This document shows positions 1 through 12,502 of a stretch of DNA of 64,000 nt, piece by piece. The number at the start of each line of letters is the position of its first letter. The stretch's first letter is position 1. The stretch spans positions 868,001 through 932,000 of the forward strand of contig CATKHW010000558.1 in assembly GCA_949752795.1 (NCBI GenBank), read 5' to 3'. The stretch comes from Hyperoodon ampullatus. Lineage: Eukaryota > Chordata > Mammalia > Artiodactyla > Ziphiidae. A program made the translations under genes and the position numbers. The notes under the pieces are model-generated. The model searched no databases and was not told the origin of the DNA. It saw only the letters and a list, made by a program, of their open reading frames with translations.

Positions 1-1000
1 CAATGGCATGGAGCATTGTAATACCAAGTGTCATGGAGTATTGTGATGACAAAGGTAATGGATCCTTTTGATGACAAGGGCTTGGAACATTGTGATGACA
101 AGGGTCATGGAGCATTGTGATGACAAGGGCATGGAGCATTGTGATGACATGGGCCATTGAGAATTTTGATGACAACGTCGTGAAGCATTGTGATGACAAG
201 CGCATGGAGCTTGCTATGACAGGGGTCATAGAGCATTGCGATGACAAGTGCATGAATAATTGTGATGACAAGGTCATGTAACATTGTGATGTGAAGTGTC
301 ACGAAGCATTGTGATGACAAGGACGGGGAGAATTGTAATGACATGGGACATGGAGCATTGTGATGAACAGGGCATGGAGAATTGTGATCGCAAGACCGTG
401 GAGCATTGTGATGAAAAGTCCATGGATAATTATGAAGAAGAGTGTCATGGATCACTGTAATGACAAGGGGCATGGAGCACTGTGATGACAGGTGGCATGG
501 AGCATTGTGATGAGAGGCTTCATGGAGCATTGTGATGACAAGGGAATGGAACATTGTGATGACAAGGTCCTGGAGCAGTGTGATGAGAAGACCATGGAAC
601 CTTGTGATGACAAGTCTCATGGAGCTTTCTGATGAATAGGGGCATGGAGCATTGTGATTACAGGTGTCTTGGAGCATTGTGATGACAAGGGCATGGAGCA
701 TTGTGATGACAGGGGTCATGGAGCCTTGGATGACAAGGCGGTGAAACATTGTTATGGCTGGGGTCATGGAGCATTGTTATGAAAGGGTAATGGAGCATTG
801 TGATGACAACGGTATGGAACATTGGTCTGAAAATTTCATGGATTATTGTGATGAGATTGGGCATGGAGCATTGTGATGACTAGGGCACGGAACACTGTGA
901 TACATGTGTCATGGAGGATTGTAATGGCAAGGGCATGGAGCATTGTGATGAGAAGAGTATCGAGTATTTTGATGACAAGCGTCATGGAGTATTGAGGTGA
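1..1000 (+). repeat. Degenerate mosaic of satellite monomers at left edge
   Basis: Monomers here are more diverged and do not follow the regular HOR order for long. Fragments are still recognisable: about 640-800 (GTGATTACAGG, then a GCCTTGGATGACAAGGC segment, then GTTATG copies) resembles about 1870-2010, and about 805-880 (GGAACATTGGTCTGA, then TTTCATGGATTATTGTGATG) resembles a block elsewhere near 8348-8410. It may be an older layer of the array or lie nearer its edge, but the window stops at base 1 so this cannot be decided. The longest open frame of the window (minus strand, 105-767, 220 codons) lies here. It is an octapeptide readout of the repeat, not a gene. Confidence 0.75.
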
Positions 1001-4000
1001 CAAGGGCATGGAGCAATGTGATGAGATGTTTCATGTAGCACTGTGATGAAATGACATGGAGCATTGTGATGCCAAGGGTCATGGAGCTTTGTGATGACAA
1101 AGGTCATGGAGCATTTTGATGATAAGGTCGTAGTGCATTGTGATGAGAAGGGCAGTGAGCATTGTGATGACAGGGTCATGGACCAATTTGATGAAAAGTG
1201 TCATGGAATATTTTGATGACAGGGGTTATGGAACATTGTGATGACATGTGTCATGAAGCATGGTGCTGACACGCGCATCAAGCTTTGTGATGACAAGTGT
1301 CATGGAGCATTGTGCTGACAAAGGCATGGAGCTTTGTGATGACAAGGGTCACGGAGCATTGTGATAAAAATTTCATGGAGCATTGTGGTGACAAAGGTCA
1401 CCGAGCTTTGTGTGACGAGATCATGGAACATTGTGATGACAAATGTCATGAAGCATTGTGATGACTGGAGTCATGGAGCATTGTGATAACAGGGGTCTTG
1501 GAGCATTGTCATGAAAAGGGAATGGATCATTGTGATGAAAAGGCATGGAGCCTTGTCATGACAGTGTTCAAGGAGCATACTGATGACAAGTGTCAGCGAC
1601 CATTGTGATGCCAAGTGTATTGAGCATTGTGGTGACAAAGGTCATGGAGCATTGTGATGAGAAGACCTTGCATAATTGTGATGACGAGCGTCATGGGGCA
1701 GGTGATGACAGTTTTTATGGAACATTGTGATCAGATGGGTTTGGAGCATTGTGATGAAAGAGGACATGGAACATTTTGATTTCATTGTGATGACAATAGC
1801 ATGAATCATTATGATGATGGGCATGGTGCATTGTGATGACAGTGTTCATGGAGCATTGAGATGAAAAGTGGCATGGAGAATTGTGATTACAGAGGTCTTG
1901 GAGCATTGTGATGACAAGGGTCATGGAGCCTTTTGATGACAAAGCCGTGGAACATTGTGATGGCAGTGGTCATGGAGCATTGTTATGACAGGTGTAATGG
2001 AGCACAGTGATGACAAGGGCATGGAGCAATGTGATGAGAGATTTCATTGAACATTGTGATGACAATGGCCTGGAGCATTGTGATGCCAAGGGTCATGGAG
2101 CTTTGTGATGACAAAGGTCATGGGGCATTTTGATGACAAGTGTGTTGTGCATTGTGATGACAAGGGCAGGGAGCATTGTGATGACAGGGTCATGGAGCAA
2201 TTTGAAAAAAAGGGTCATGGAATATTTTAATGACAAGGGTTATGGAACATTGTGATATCAGGGGTCATGAAGCATTGTGATGAAATGGGTCATGGAGCAA
2301 TTTGTGACAGGGGTTATGGAACATTGTGATGTCAGGTGTCATGGAGCATTGTGATGATAAGGGCATGTAACACTGCGATGACAGTGGTCATGGAACATTG
2401 TGATCACAGGGGTGAGGGAGTATTGTGATGACTAGTGATGGAACATTGTGATATATGTGTTGAGATAGCATATTGAAGAGAAGTGCATGGAGCATTGTGA
2501 TGACAAGTTTTATGGATCATAGCGATGAAAAGGATGTGGAGCATTGTGATGAAAAGAGCATGGCACATTGTGATGACATGTGTCATGGAGCATTGTGCTG
2601 ACAAGCGCATGTAGCATTTTGATCACAAGTGTCATGGAGCATTGTGCTGACAAAGGCATGGAGCACTGTGATGACAAGGGACACAGAGCCTTGTGATTAA
2701 AATTTCATGGAGCATTGTGGTGACAAAGATCACAGAGCCTTGTGTGACGAGGGCATGGACCACTGTGATGACAAAGGTCATGAATCATTGTGGTGACTGG
2801 AGTCATGGATCACTGTGATGACAGGGGTCATGGAGCATTGTGATGACAAGGGCATGGAACATTGCGATGACAAGGGTCATGGAGCATTGTCATGACAAGT
2901 GCATGTAGCATTCTGATGAAAAGGTGCATGGAGCATTGAGGTTACAGGGGTTTTGAAGCAATGTGATTACAAGGGCATGGAGCATTGTGATGAGAAGGCA
3001 ATGGAGCATTCTGATGACATGCGTCATGGAGCTTTGTGATGATAAGGACATGGAGCATTGTGATTACAGGGGTCTTGGAGCATTGTGATGAAAAGGGAAT
3101 GGATCATTGTGATGAAAAATGCAGGTAGCCTTGTCATGACAGGGTTCAAGGAGCATACTGATGACAACTGTCAGGGAGCATTGTGATGATAAGTGTATTG
3201 AGCATTGTGATGACAAAGATCATGGAGCATTGTGATGAGAAGTCCATGGATAATTGTGATGACCAGCGTCATGGGGCATTGTGATGACAAATGTTATGGA
3301 ACATTTTTATCAGGGGGGTTTGGTGCATTGTGATGACAGAGGTCATTGAGCATTTTGATTTCGTTGTGATGAAAAAAGCATGAAATATTATGGTGATGGG
3401 CACGATGCATTGTGATTACAGGGGTGTTGGAGCATTGTGATGACAAGGGCATGGAGCATTGTGATGAGAAGGCCATGGAGCATTCTGATGACATGCGTCA
3501 TGGAGCTTTGTGATGACAAGGGCATGGATAATGGTGATTACAAGGGTCATGGGATATTGTGATGACAGGGGTGAGGAAGTATTGTGATGACTAGTGATGG
3601 AACATTGTGATATCATTGGTGAGAAGGCATTTTGAGGAGAAGTGTATGGAGCATTGGGATCACAAGGTTTATGGAGCATTTTGATGACAAGGATGTGGAG
3701 CACTGTGATGACAAGTGCATGGTGCATTGTGATGACATGGGTTATGGAGCATTGTTCTGACACGCGCATCGAGCATTGTGCTGACAAGGGTCATGGAGCA
3801 TTGTCCTGACAAAGGAATGGAGCTTTGTGATGACAAGGGTCAAAGAGCATTGTGATAAAAATTTCATGGAGCATTGTGGTGACAAAGGTCACAGAGCTTT
3901 GTGTGACGAGGTCATGGACCACTGTGATGACAAATGTCATGAAGCATTCTGATGACTGGAGTCACAGAGCATTTTGATAACAGGGGTCTTGGAGCATTGT

Positions 4001-5440
4001 GATGAAAAGGGAATGAATCATTGTGATGAAAAAAGCATGGAGCCTTGTCATGACAGTGTTCAAAGAGCATACTGATGACAAGTGTCAGCGAGCATTGTTA
4101 TGCCATGTGTATTGAGCATTGTGGTGACAGAAGTCATGGAGCATTGTTATGAGAAGACCTTGCATAATTGTGATGACGAGCGTCATGGGGCATGTGATGA
4201 CAAGTGTTATGGAACATTGTGGTCAGAAAGGTTTGGAGCATTGCGAAGACAGAGGTCATGGAGCATTTTGATTTCATTTTGATGACAGTAGCATGAATCA
4301 TTATGATGATGGGCATGGTGCATTGTGATGACAGTGTTCTTGGAGCATTGAGATGAAAAGTGGCATGGAGAATTGTGATTACAGAGGTCTTGGAGCATTG
4401 TGATGACAAGGGTCATGGAGCCTTGTGATGAAAAAGCCGTGGAAAATTGTGATGGCAGGGGTCATGGAGCATTGCTATGACAGGTGTAATGGAGCATTGT
4501 GATGACAAGGGCATGGAGCATTGTGATGACATGGGTCAAGGAGCTTTGTGATGACAAATGTCATGGGGCATTTTGATGACAAGGGCATGGTGCATTGTGA
4601 TGAGAAGGGCAGGGAACATTTTGATGACAGGTTCATGAGCAATTTGAATAAAACGGTCATGGAATATTTTGATGACAGGGGTTATGGAACATTGTGATGT
4701 CAGGGGTCATGAAGCATTGTGATGAAATGGGTCATGGAGCATTTTGTGACAGGGGTTATGGAACATTGTGATGTCAGGTGTCATGGTGCATTGTGATGAT
4801 AAGGGCATGTAGCACTGTGATGACAGTGGTCATGGAACATTGTGATGACAGGGGTGAGCGAGTATTGTGATGACTAGTGATGGAAAATTGTGATATATGT
4901 GGTGAGAGAGCATTTTGATGATAAGTGCAAGGAGCATTGTGATGACAGATTTTATGGAGCATAGCGATGAAAAGGATGTGGAGCATTGTGATGAAAAGAG
5001 CATGGCATATTGTGATGACATGTGTCATGGAGCATTGTGCTGACAACCGCATGGAGCATTTTGATGACAAGTGTCAGGGAGCATTGTGCTGACAAACGCA
5101 TGGAGCATTGTGATGACAAGGGACACAGAGAATTTTGATGAAAATTTCATGGAGCATTGTGGTGACAGAGATCACAGAGCCTTGTGTGACGAGGGCATGG
5201 ACCGTTGTGAGGACAAAGGTCATGAAGCATTGTGATGACTGGAGTCACGGAGCATTGTGATGACAGGGTTCATGGAGCGTTGTGATGACAAGGGCAGGGA
5301 GCATTGTGATGACAGGGGCATGGAACATTGGTCTGACATGTTTCATGGATTATTGTGATGACATTGGGCATGGCGTATTGTGATGACAAAGGCATGGAAC
5401 ATTGTGATGACGAGGTCATGGAGTATTGTGAAGACAGGTG
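1000..5440 (+). repeat. Rearranged HOR segment before the first phased unit
   Basis: From about 1000 the order of monomer variants matches later units; for example 1260-1700 parallels 6560-6960. The P landmark occurs at 2431 and 4873 and the Q landmark at 3590. The GAAGACAGGTGTCAG phasing landmark is absent. Near 2880-2960 the sequence passes from GTCATGACAAGTGC copies straight into GAAAAGGTGCATGGAGC, so the part corresponding to about 5441-5640 is missing. Divergence from later units is visibly greater than between later units themselves. This is an older or less often homogenised part of the array. Confidence 0.75.
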
Positions 5441-8400
5441 TCAGTGAGCCCTGTGATGACATATATCATTGTCCATTGTGATGACAATGACATGGAGCAT
5501 TGTGATACCAAGTGTCATGGAGGATTGTGATGACAAAGGTAATGGAGCATTTTGATGACAAGGGCTTGGTACATTGCGATGACAAGGGTCATGGAGCATT
5601 GTGATGACAAGGGCATGGAGCTTTCTGTTGAAATGGTGCATGGAGCATTGAGATTACAGGTGTTTTGAAGCAATGTGATTACAAGGGCATGGAGCACTGT
5701 GATGAGAAAGCAATGGAGCATTCTGATGACATGCGTCATGGAGCTTTGTGATGAGAAGGACATGGAGCATTGTGATTACAGGAGTTTTGGAGCATTGTGA
5801 TGAAAAGGGAATGGATCATTGTGATGAAAAATGCATGGAGCCTTGTCATGACAGGCTTCAAGGAGCATACTGTTGACAACTGTCAGGGAGCATTGTGATG
5901 ATAAGTGTATTGAGCATTGTGATGACAAAGATCATGGAGCATTGTGATGAGAAGACCATGGATAATTGTGATGACCAGAGTCATGGGGCATTGTGATGAC
6001 AAGTGTTATGGAACATTGTGGTCAGAAGGGTTTGGTGCATTGTGATGACAGAGGTCATTGAGGATTTTGATTTCATTGTGATGACAATAGCATGAAATAT
6101 TATGGTGATGGGCATGGTGCATTGTGATGACAGGGTTCATGGAGCATTGAGATGAAAAAGGGCATGGAGCATTGTGATTACAGGGGTGTTGGAACATTGT
6201 GATGACAAGGGCATGGAGCATTGTGATGAGAAGGCCATGGAGCATTCTGATGACCTGCGTCATGGAGCTTTTTGATGACAAGGGCATGGAGAATTGTGAT
6301 TACAGGGGTCATGGAATATTGTGATGACAGGGGTGAGGGAGTATTGTGATGTCTAGTGATGGAACATTGTGATATCAGTGGTGAGAAGGCATTTTGAGGA
6401 GAAGTGCATGGAGCATTGTGATGACAAGGTTTATGGAGCATTTTGATGACAAGGATGTGGAGCATTGTGATGACAAGTGCATGGTGCATTGTGATGACAT
6501 AGGTTATGGAACATTGTGCTGACACGCGCATCGAGCATTGTGATGACAAGGGTCATGGAGCATTGTGCTGACAAATGCAAGGAGCTTTGTGATGCCAAGG
6601 GTCAGAGAGCATTGTGATAAAAATTTCATGGAGCATTGTGGTGACAAAGGTCACAGAGCTTTGTGTGACGAGGTCATGGACCATTGTGATGACAAATGTC
6701 ATGAAACATTGTGATGACTGGAGTCACGGAGCATTGTGATAACAGGGGTCTTGGAGCATTGTCATGAAAAGGGAATGGATCATTGTGATGAAAATGGCAT
6801 GGAGCCTTCTCATGACAGTGTTCAAGGAGCATACTGATGACAAGTGTCAGCGAGCATTGTGATGCCAAGTGTATTGAGCATTGTGGGGACAAAGGTCATG
6901 GAGCATTGTGATGAGAAGACCTTGCATATTTGTGATGACGAGCGTCATGGGGAATGTGATGACAAGTGTTATGGAACACTGTGATCAGAAGGGTTTGGAG
7001 CATTGTGATGACAGAGGACATGGAACATTTTGATTTCATTGTGATGACAATAGCATGAATCATTATGATGATGGGCATGGTGCATTGTGATGACAGTGTT
7101 CATGGAGCATTAGGATGAAAAGTAGCATGGAGAATTGTGATTACAAAGGTCTTGGAGCATTGTTATGACAAGGGTCATGGAGCCTTGTCATGACAAGTCC
7201 GTGGAACATTGTGATCGCAGGGATCATGGAGCATTGTTATGACAGGTGTAATGGAGCATTGTGATGACAAGAGCATCGAGCAATGTGATGAGAGATTTCA
7301 TTGAACATTGTGATGACAATGGCATTGAGCATTGTGATGCCAAGGGTCATGGAGATTTGTGATGACAAATGTCATGGGGCATTTTGATGACAAGGGCGTG
7401 GTGCATTGTGATGAGAAGGGCAGGGAGCTTTGTGATGACAGGTTCATGGAGCAATTTGAATAAAAGTGTCATGGAATATTTTGATGAGAGGGGTTATGGA
7501 ACATTGTGATGTCAGGGGTCATGAAGCATTGTGAAGAAATGGGTCATGGAGCATTTTGTGACAGGGGTTATGGAACATTGTGATGATAAGTGCATGTAGC
7601 ACTGTGATGACAGTGGTCATGGAACATTGTGATGACAGGGGTGAGCGAGTATTGTGATGACTAGTGATGGAACATTGTGATATATGTGGTGAGAGAGCAT
7701 TTTGATGAGAAGTGCATGGAGCATTGTGATGACAAGTTTTATGGAGCATAGCGATGAAAAGGATGTGGAGCATTGTGAGGAAAAGAGCATGGCACATTGT
7801 GACGACGTGTCATGGAGCATTGTGCTGACAAGCGCATGGAACATTTTGATGACAAGTGTCATGAAGCATTGTGCTGACAAAGGCATGGAGCATTGTGATG
7901 ACAAGGGACACAGAGCATTGTGATGAAAATTTCATGGAGCATTGTAGTGACAAAGATCACAGAGCCTTGTGTGACGAGGGCATGGACCATTGTGATGAGA
8001 AAGGTCATGAATCATTGTGATGACTGGACTCACGGAGCACTGTGATGACAGGGGTCATGGAGCATTGTGAAGACAGTGGCATGGAGCAATGTGATGACAG
8101 GGGCATGGAACATTGGTCTGAAAAGTTTCATGGATTATTGTGATGACAGTGGGCATGGAGCATTGAGATGACAAGGGCATGGAGCATTGTGGTGACAATG
8201 GTCACAGAGTCTTGTGTGACGACTACATTGACCATTGTGAGGACAAATGTCATGAAGTAATGTGATGACTGGAGTCATAGAGCATTGTGATGACAGGGGT
8301 CATGGAGCATTGTGATGACAAGGGCATGGAGCATTGTGATGACAGGGGCATGGAACATTGGTCTGACATGTTTCATGGATTATTGTGATGACAGTGGGCA

Positions 8401-8470
8401 TGGCGCATTGTGATGACAAGGGCATGGAACATTGTGATGACAAGGTCATGGAGTATTGTGAAGACAGGTG
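5441..8470 (+). repeat. HOR unit A, copy 1 (3030 bp)
   Basis: First fully phased unit, bounded by the GAAGACAGGTGTCAG landmark at each end. It holds one Q block (landmark 6351, where the usual GACTAGTG reads GTCTAGTG) and one P block (7660). Q lies 910 bp after the unit start and P 1309 bp after Q. The A version carries GGACTCACGGAGCAC near its 3' end (about 8027-8040), where most other versions have GGAGTCACGG. It is the paralogue of 13557-16586, with scattered base differences of up to a few per cent. Confidence 0.88.
8276..8348 (+). repeat. Representative monomers (25 + 24 + 24 bp)
   Basis: Three adjacent copies show the unit clearly. 8276-8300 is a 25-mer ending GGGGT. 8301-8324 and 8325-8348 are 24-mers ending AAGGG and AGGGG. 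The 25th base is an extra T before the next CATGG, giving GGGTCATGG instead of GGGCATGG. Three monomers make 73 bp, which is also the size of a local insertion seen elsewhere in the array. Each monomer carries ATGG, GCATTGTGATGA and GACAAGGG/GACAGGGG segments. The usual substitutions fall in the GAGC (GAAC, GATC, GTGC) and AAGG/AGGG positions. The phase chosen is arbitrary. Confidence 0.95.
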
Positions 8471-11400
8471 TCAGGGAGCACTGTGATGACATATGTCATT
8501 TTCCATTGTGATGACAATGGCATGGAGCATTGTGATACCAAGTGTCATGGAGGATTGTGATGACAAAGGCAATGGAGCATTTTGATGACAAGGGCTTGGA
8601 ACATTGCGATGACAAGGGTCATGGAGCATTGTGATGACAAGGGCATGGAGCATTCTGATGAAAAGGTGCATGGAGCATTGAGATTACAGGGGTTTTGAAG
8701 CAATGTGATTACAAGGGCATGGATCATTGTGATGAGAATGCAATGGAGCATTCTGATGACATGCGTCATGGAGCTTTGTGATGAGAAGGACATGGAGAAT
8801 TGTGATTACAGGGGTCTTGGAGCATTGTGATGAGAAGGCAATGGAGCATTCTGATGATATGCGACAATGAGCTTTGTGATGACAAGGGCATGGAGATTTG
8901 TGATTACAGGGGTCATGGAATATTGTGATGGCAGGGGTGAGCGAGTATTGTGATTACTAGTGATGGAACATTGTGATATCTGTGGTGAGAAGGCATTTTG
9001 AGAAGAAGTGCATGGAGCATTGAGATGACAAAGTTTATGGAGCATTTTGATGACAAGGATGTGGAGCATTGTGATGACAAGTGTATGGTGCATTGTGATG
9101 ACATGGGTTATGGAGCATTGTGCTGACACACGCATCGAGCATTGTGATGACAAGGGTCATGGAGCATTGTGCTCACAAAGGCATGGAGCTTTGTGATGAC
9201 AAGGGTCACAGAGCATTGTCATAAAAATTTCATGGAGCATTGTGGTTACAAAGGTCACAGACCTTTGTGTGATGAGGTCATGGACCATTGTGATGACAAA
9301 TGACATGAATCATTGTGATGACTGGAATCAGGGAGCACTGTGATGACAGGGGTCATCTTGCATTGTGATGACAAGGGCATGGAGCAAGGTGATGACAGGG
9401 GCATGGAACATTGGTCTGACAAATTTCATGGATTATTGTGATGACAGGGGGCATGGAGCATTGAGATGAAAAGGGCATGTAGCATTGTGGTGACAAAGGT
9501 CACAGAGCCTTTTGTGACGAGGGCATGGACCATTGTGAGGACAAATTCATGAAGCATTGTGATGACTGAAGTCACGGAGCATTGTGATGACAGGGTTCAT
9601 GGAGCATTGTGATGACAAGGACATGGAGCATTGTGATGAAAATGGCATGGAGCTTTGTGATGACAAGGGTCACAGAGCATTTTGATAAAAATTTCATGGA
9701 GCATTGTGGTGACAAAGGTCACAGAGCTTTGTGTGACGAGGTCATGGACCATTGTGATGACAAATGTCATGAAGCATTGTGATGACTGGAGTCACGGAGC
9801 ATTGTGATATCAGGGGTCTTGGAGCATTGTGATGAAAAGGGAATGGATCATTGTGATGAAAAAGGCATGGAGCCTTGTCATGACAGTGTTCAAGGAGCAT
9901 ACTGATGACAAGTGTCAGTGAGCATTGTGATGCCAAGTGTATTGAGCATTGTGGTGACAAAGGTCATGGAGCATTATGATGAGAAGACCTTGCATAATTG
10001 TGATGACGAGCGTCATGGGGCATGTGATGACAAGTGTTATGGAACATTGTGATCAGAAGGGTTTGGAGCATTGTGATGACAGAGATCATGGCGCATTTTG
10101 ATTTCATTGTGATGACAATAGCATGAATCATTATGATGATGGGCATGGTGCATTGTGATGACAGTGTTCATGGAGCTTTGAGACGAAAAGTGGCATGGAG
10201 ATTTGTGATTACAGAGGTCTTGGATCATTGTGATGACAAGGATCATGGAGCCTTGTGATGACAAGGCCGTGGAACATTGTGATGGCAGGGGTCATGGAGC
10301 ATTGTTATGACAGGTTTAATGGAGCATTGTGATGACAAGGGCATGGAGCAATGTGATGAGAGATTTCATTGAGCATTGTGATGACAATGGAATGCAGCAT
10401 TGTGAGGCCAAGGGTCATGGAGCTTTGTGATGACAAATGTCATGGGGCATTTTGATGACAAGGGCGTGGTGCATTGTGATGAGAAGGGCGGGGAGCATTG
10501 TGATGACAGGGTCATGGAGCAATTTGAATAAAAGGGTCATGGAATATTTTGATGACAGGTGTTATGGAACATTGTGATGTCAGGGGTCATGAAGCATTGT
10601 GATGAAATGGGTCATGAAGCATTGTGATGAAATGGGTCATGGAGCATTTTGTGACAGGGGTTATGGAACATTGTGATGTCAGGGGTCATGGAGCATTGTG
10701 ATGATAAGGGCATGTAGCACTGTGATGACAGTGGTCATGGAACATTGTGATGACAGGTGTGAGCTAGTATTGTGATGACTAGTGATGGAACATAGGGATA
10801 TATGTGGTGAGAGAGCATTTTGATGAGAAGTGCATGGAGCATTGTGATGACAAGTTTTATGGAGCATAGCGATGAAAAGGATGTGGAGCATTGTGATGAA
10901 AAGAGCATGGCACATTGTGATGACATGTGTCATGGAGCATTGTGCTGACACGCGCATGGAGCATTTTGATGACAAGTGTCATGGAGCATTGTGCTGACAA
11001 AGGCATGGAGCATTGTGATGACAAGGGACACAGAGAATTGTGATGAAAATTTCATGGAGCATTGTGGCGACTAAGATCACAGAGCCTTGTGTGACGAGGG
11101 CATGGACCATTGTGATGAGAAAGGTCATGAATCATTGTGATGACTGGAGTCACGGAGCATTGTGATGACAGGGGTCACGGAGCATTGAGATGACAAGTGC
11201 ATGGAGCATTGTGGTGACAAAGGTCACAGAGCCTTGTGTGACGGTGTCATGGACCAGTGTGAAGACAAAGGTCATGAAGCATTGTGATAACTGGAGTCAC
11301 GGAGCATTGTGATGACAGGGGTCATGGAGCATTGTGATGACAAGAGCATGGAGCATTGTGATGACAGGGGCATGAAACATTGGTCTGACATGTTTCATGG

Positions 11401-11492
11401 ATTATTGTGATGACAGTGGGCATGGCTCATTGTGATGACAGGGCCATGGAATATTATGATGACAAGGTCATGGAGTATTGTGAAGACAGTTG
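8471..11492 (+). repeat. HOR unit B, copy 1 (3022 bp)
   Basis: The same boundary landmark opens and closes the unit. Q is at 8956, only 485 bp from the start against about 910 in A: the segment containing the Q-side GATCAGAAGGGTTTGG and GATTTCATTGTGATGAC monomers is gone, with the change of register at about 8815-8845. P is at 10778, 1822 bp after Q against about 1309 in A, because a block holding ATAAAAATTTCATGG and GTGTGACGAGGTCATGG occurs twice (about 9220-9300 and 9684-9760). B is therefore an A-like unit with one deletion of about 425 bp and one internal duplication of about 0.5 kb, which nearly cancel in length. Confidence 0.85.
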
Positions 11493-12502
11493 TCAGGGAG
11501 AATTGTGATCACATATGTCACTGTCCATTGTGATGACAATTGCATGGAGCATTGTGATACCAAGTGTCATGGAGGATTGTGATGACAAAGGTAATGGAGC
11601 ATTTTGATGACAAGGGCTTGGAACATTGCAATGACAAGTCTTATGGAGCATTGTGATGACAAGGTCATGGAGCATTCTGATGAAAATGTGCATGGAGCAT
11701 TGAGATTACAGGGGTTTTGAAGCAATATGATGACAAGGGCATGGAGCATTGTGATGAGAAGGCAATGGAACATTCTGATGACATGCCTCATGGAGCTTTG
11801 TGATGACAAGGACATGGAGCATTGTGATTACAGGGGTCTTGGAGCATTGTGATGAAAAGGGAATGGATCATTGTGATGAAAAATACATGGAGACTTGTCA
11901 TGACAGGATTCAAGGAGCATACTGATGACAACTGTCAGGGAGCATTGTGATGATAAGTGTATTGAGCATTGTGATGACAAAGATCATGGAGCATTGTGAT
12001 GAGAAGACCATTGATAATTGTGATGACCAGCGTCATGGAGCATTGTGATGACAAGTGTTATGGAACATTTTGATCAGAAGGGTTTGGTGCATTGTGATGA
12101 CAGAGGTCATTGAGCATTTTGATTTCATTGTGATGACAATAGCATGAAATATTATGGTGATGGGCACGGTGCATTGTGATGACAGGGTTCATGGAGCATT
12201 GAGATGAAAAGGGGCATGGAGCCTTGTGATTACAGGGGTGTTTGAGCATTGTGATGACAGGGTCATGTAGCAATTTGAATAAATGGGTTATGGAATATTT
12301 TGATGACAGTGGTTATGGAACATTGTGATGTCAGGGGTCATGAAGCATTGTGATGAAATGGGTCATGGAGCATTTTGTGACAGGGGTTATGGAACATTGT
12401 GATGTCAGGGTCATGGAGCATTGTGATGATAAGGGCATGTAGCACTGTGATGAGAGTGGTCATGGAACATTGTGATGACAGGGGTGAGCGAGTATTGTGA
12501 TG

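Noticed and set aside
105..767. 220-codon minus-strand open frame and many similar frames of 60-128 codons across the window
   Set aside because: They are readouts of the 24-mer in frames that lack stops. They start and end wherever 25-mers or substitutions fall, have no distinct domain, and overlap each other in different frames. No promoter, splice structure or frame preference is visible, so no CDS is called.
1642..1824. AT-richer monomers around GATTTCATTGTGATGAC and GAATCATTATGATGATG as a possible promoter or origin
   Set aside because: They recur in every P and Q block as ordinary variant monomers. No TATA-like or origin-like cluster stands out from the repeat.
7702..7923. Plus-strand 73-codon frame recurring in A, C and D units (also at 13033, 15818, 21150, 23935 and others)
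   Set aside because: Its recurrence follows from HOR duplication, not conservation of a protein. It is the MEHCDDKG-type translation interrupted by frame shifts.
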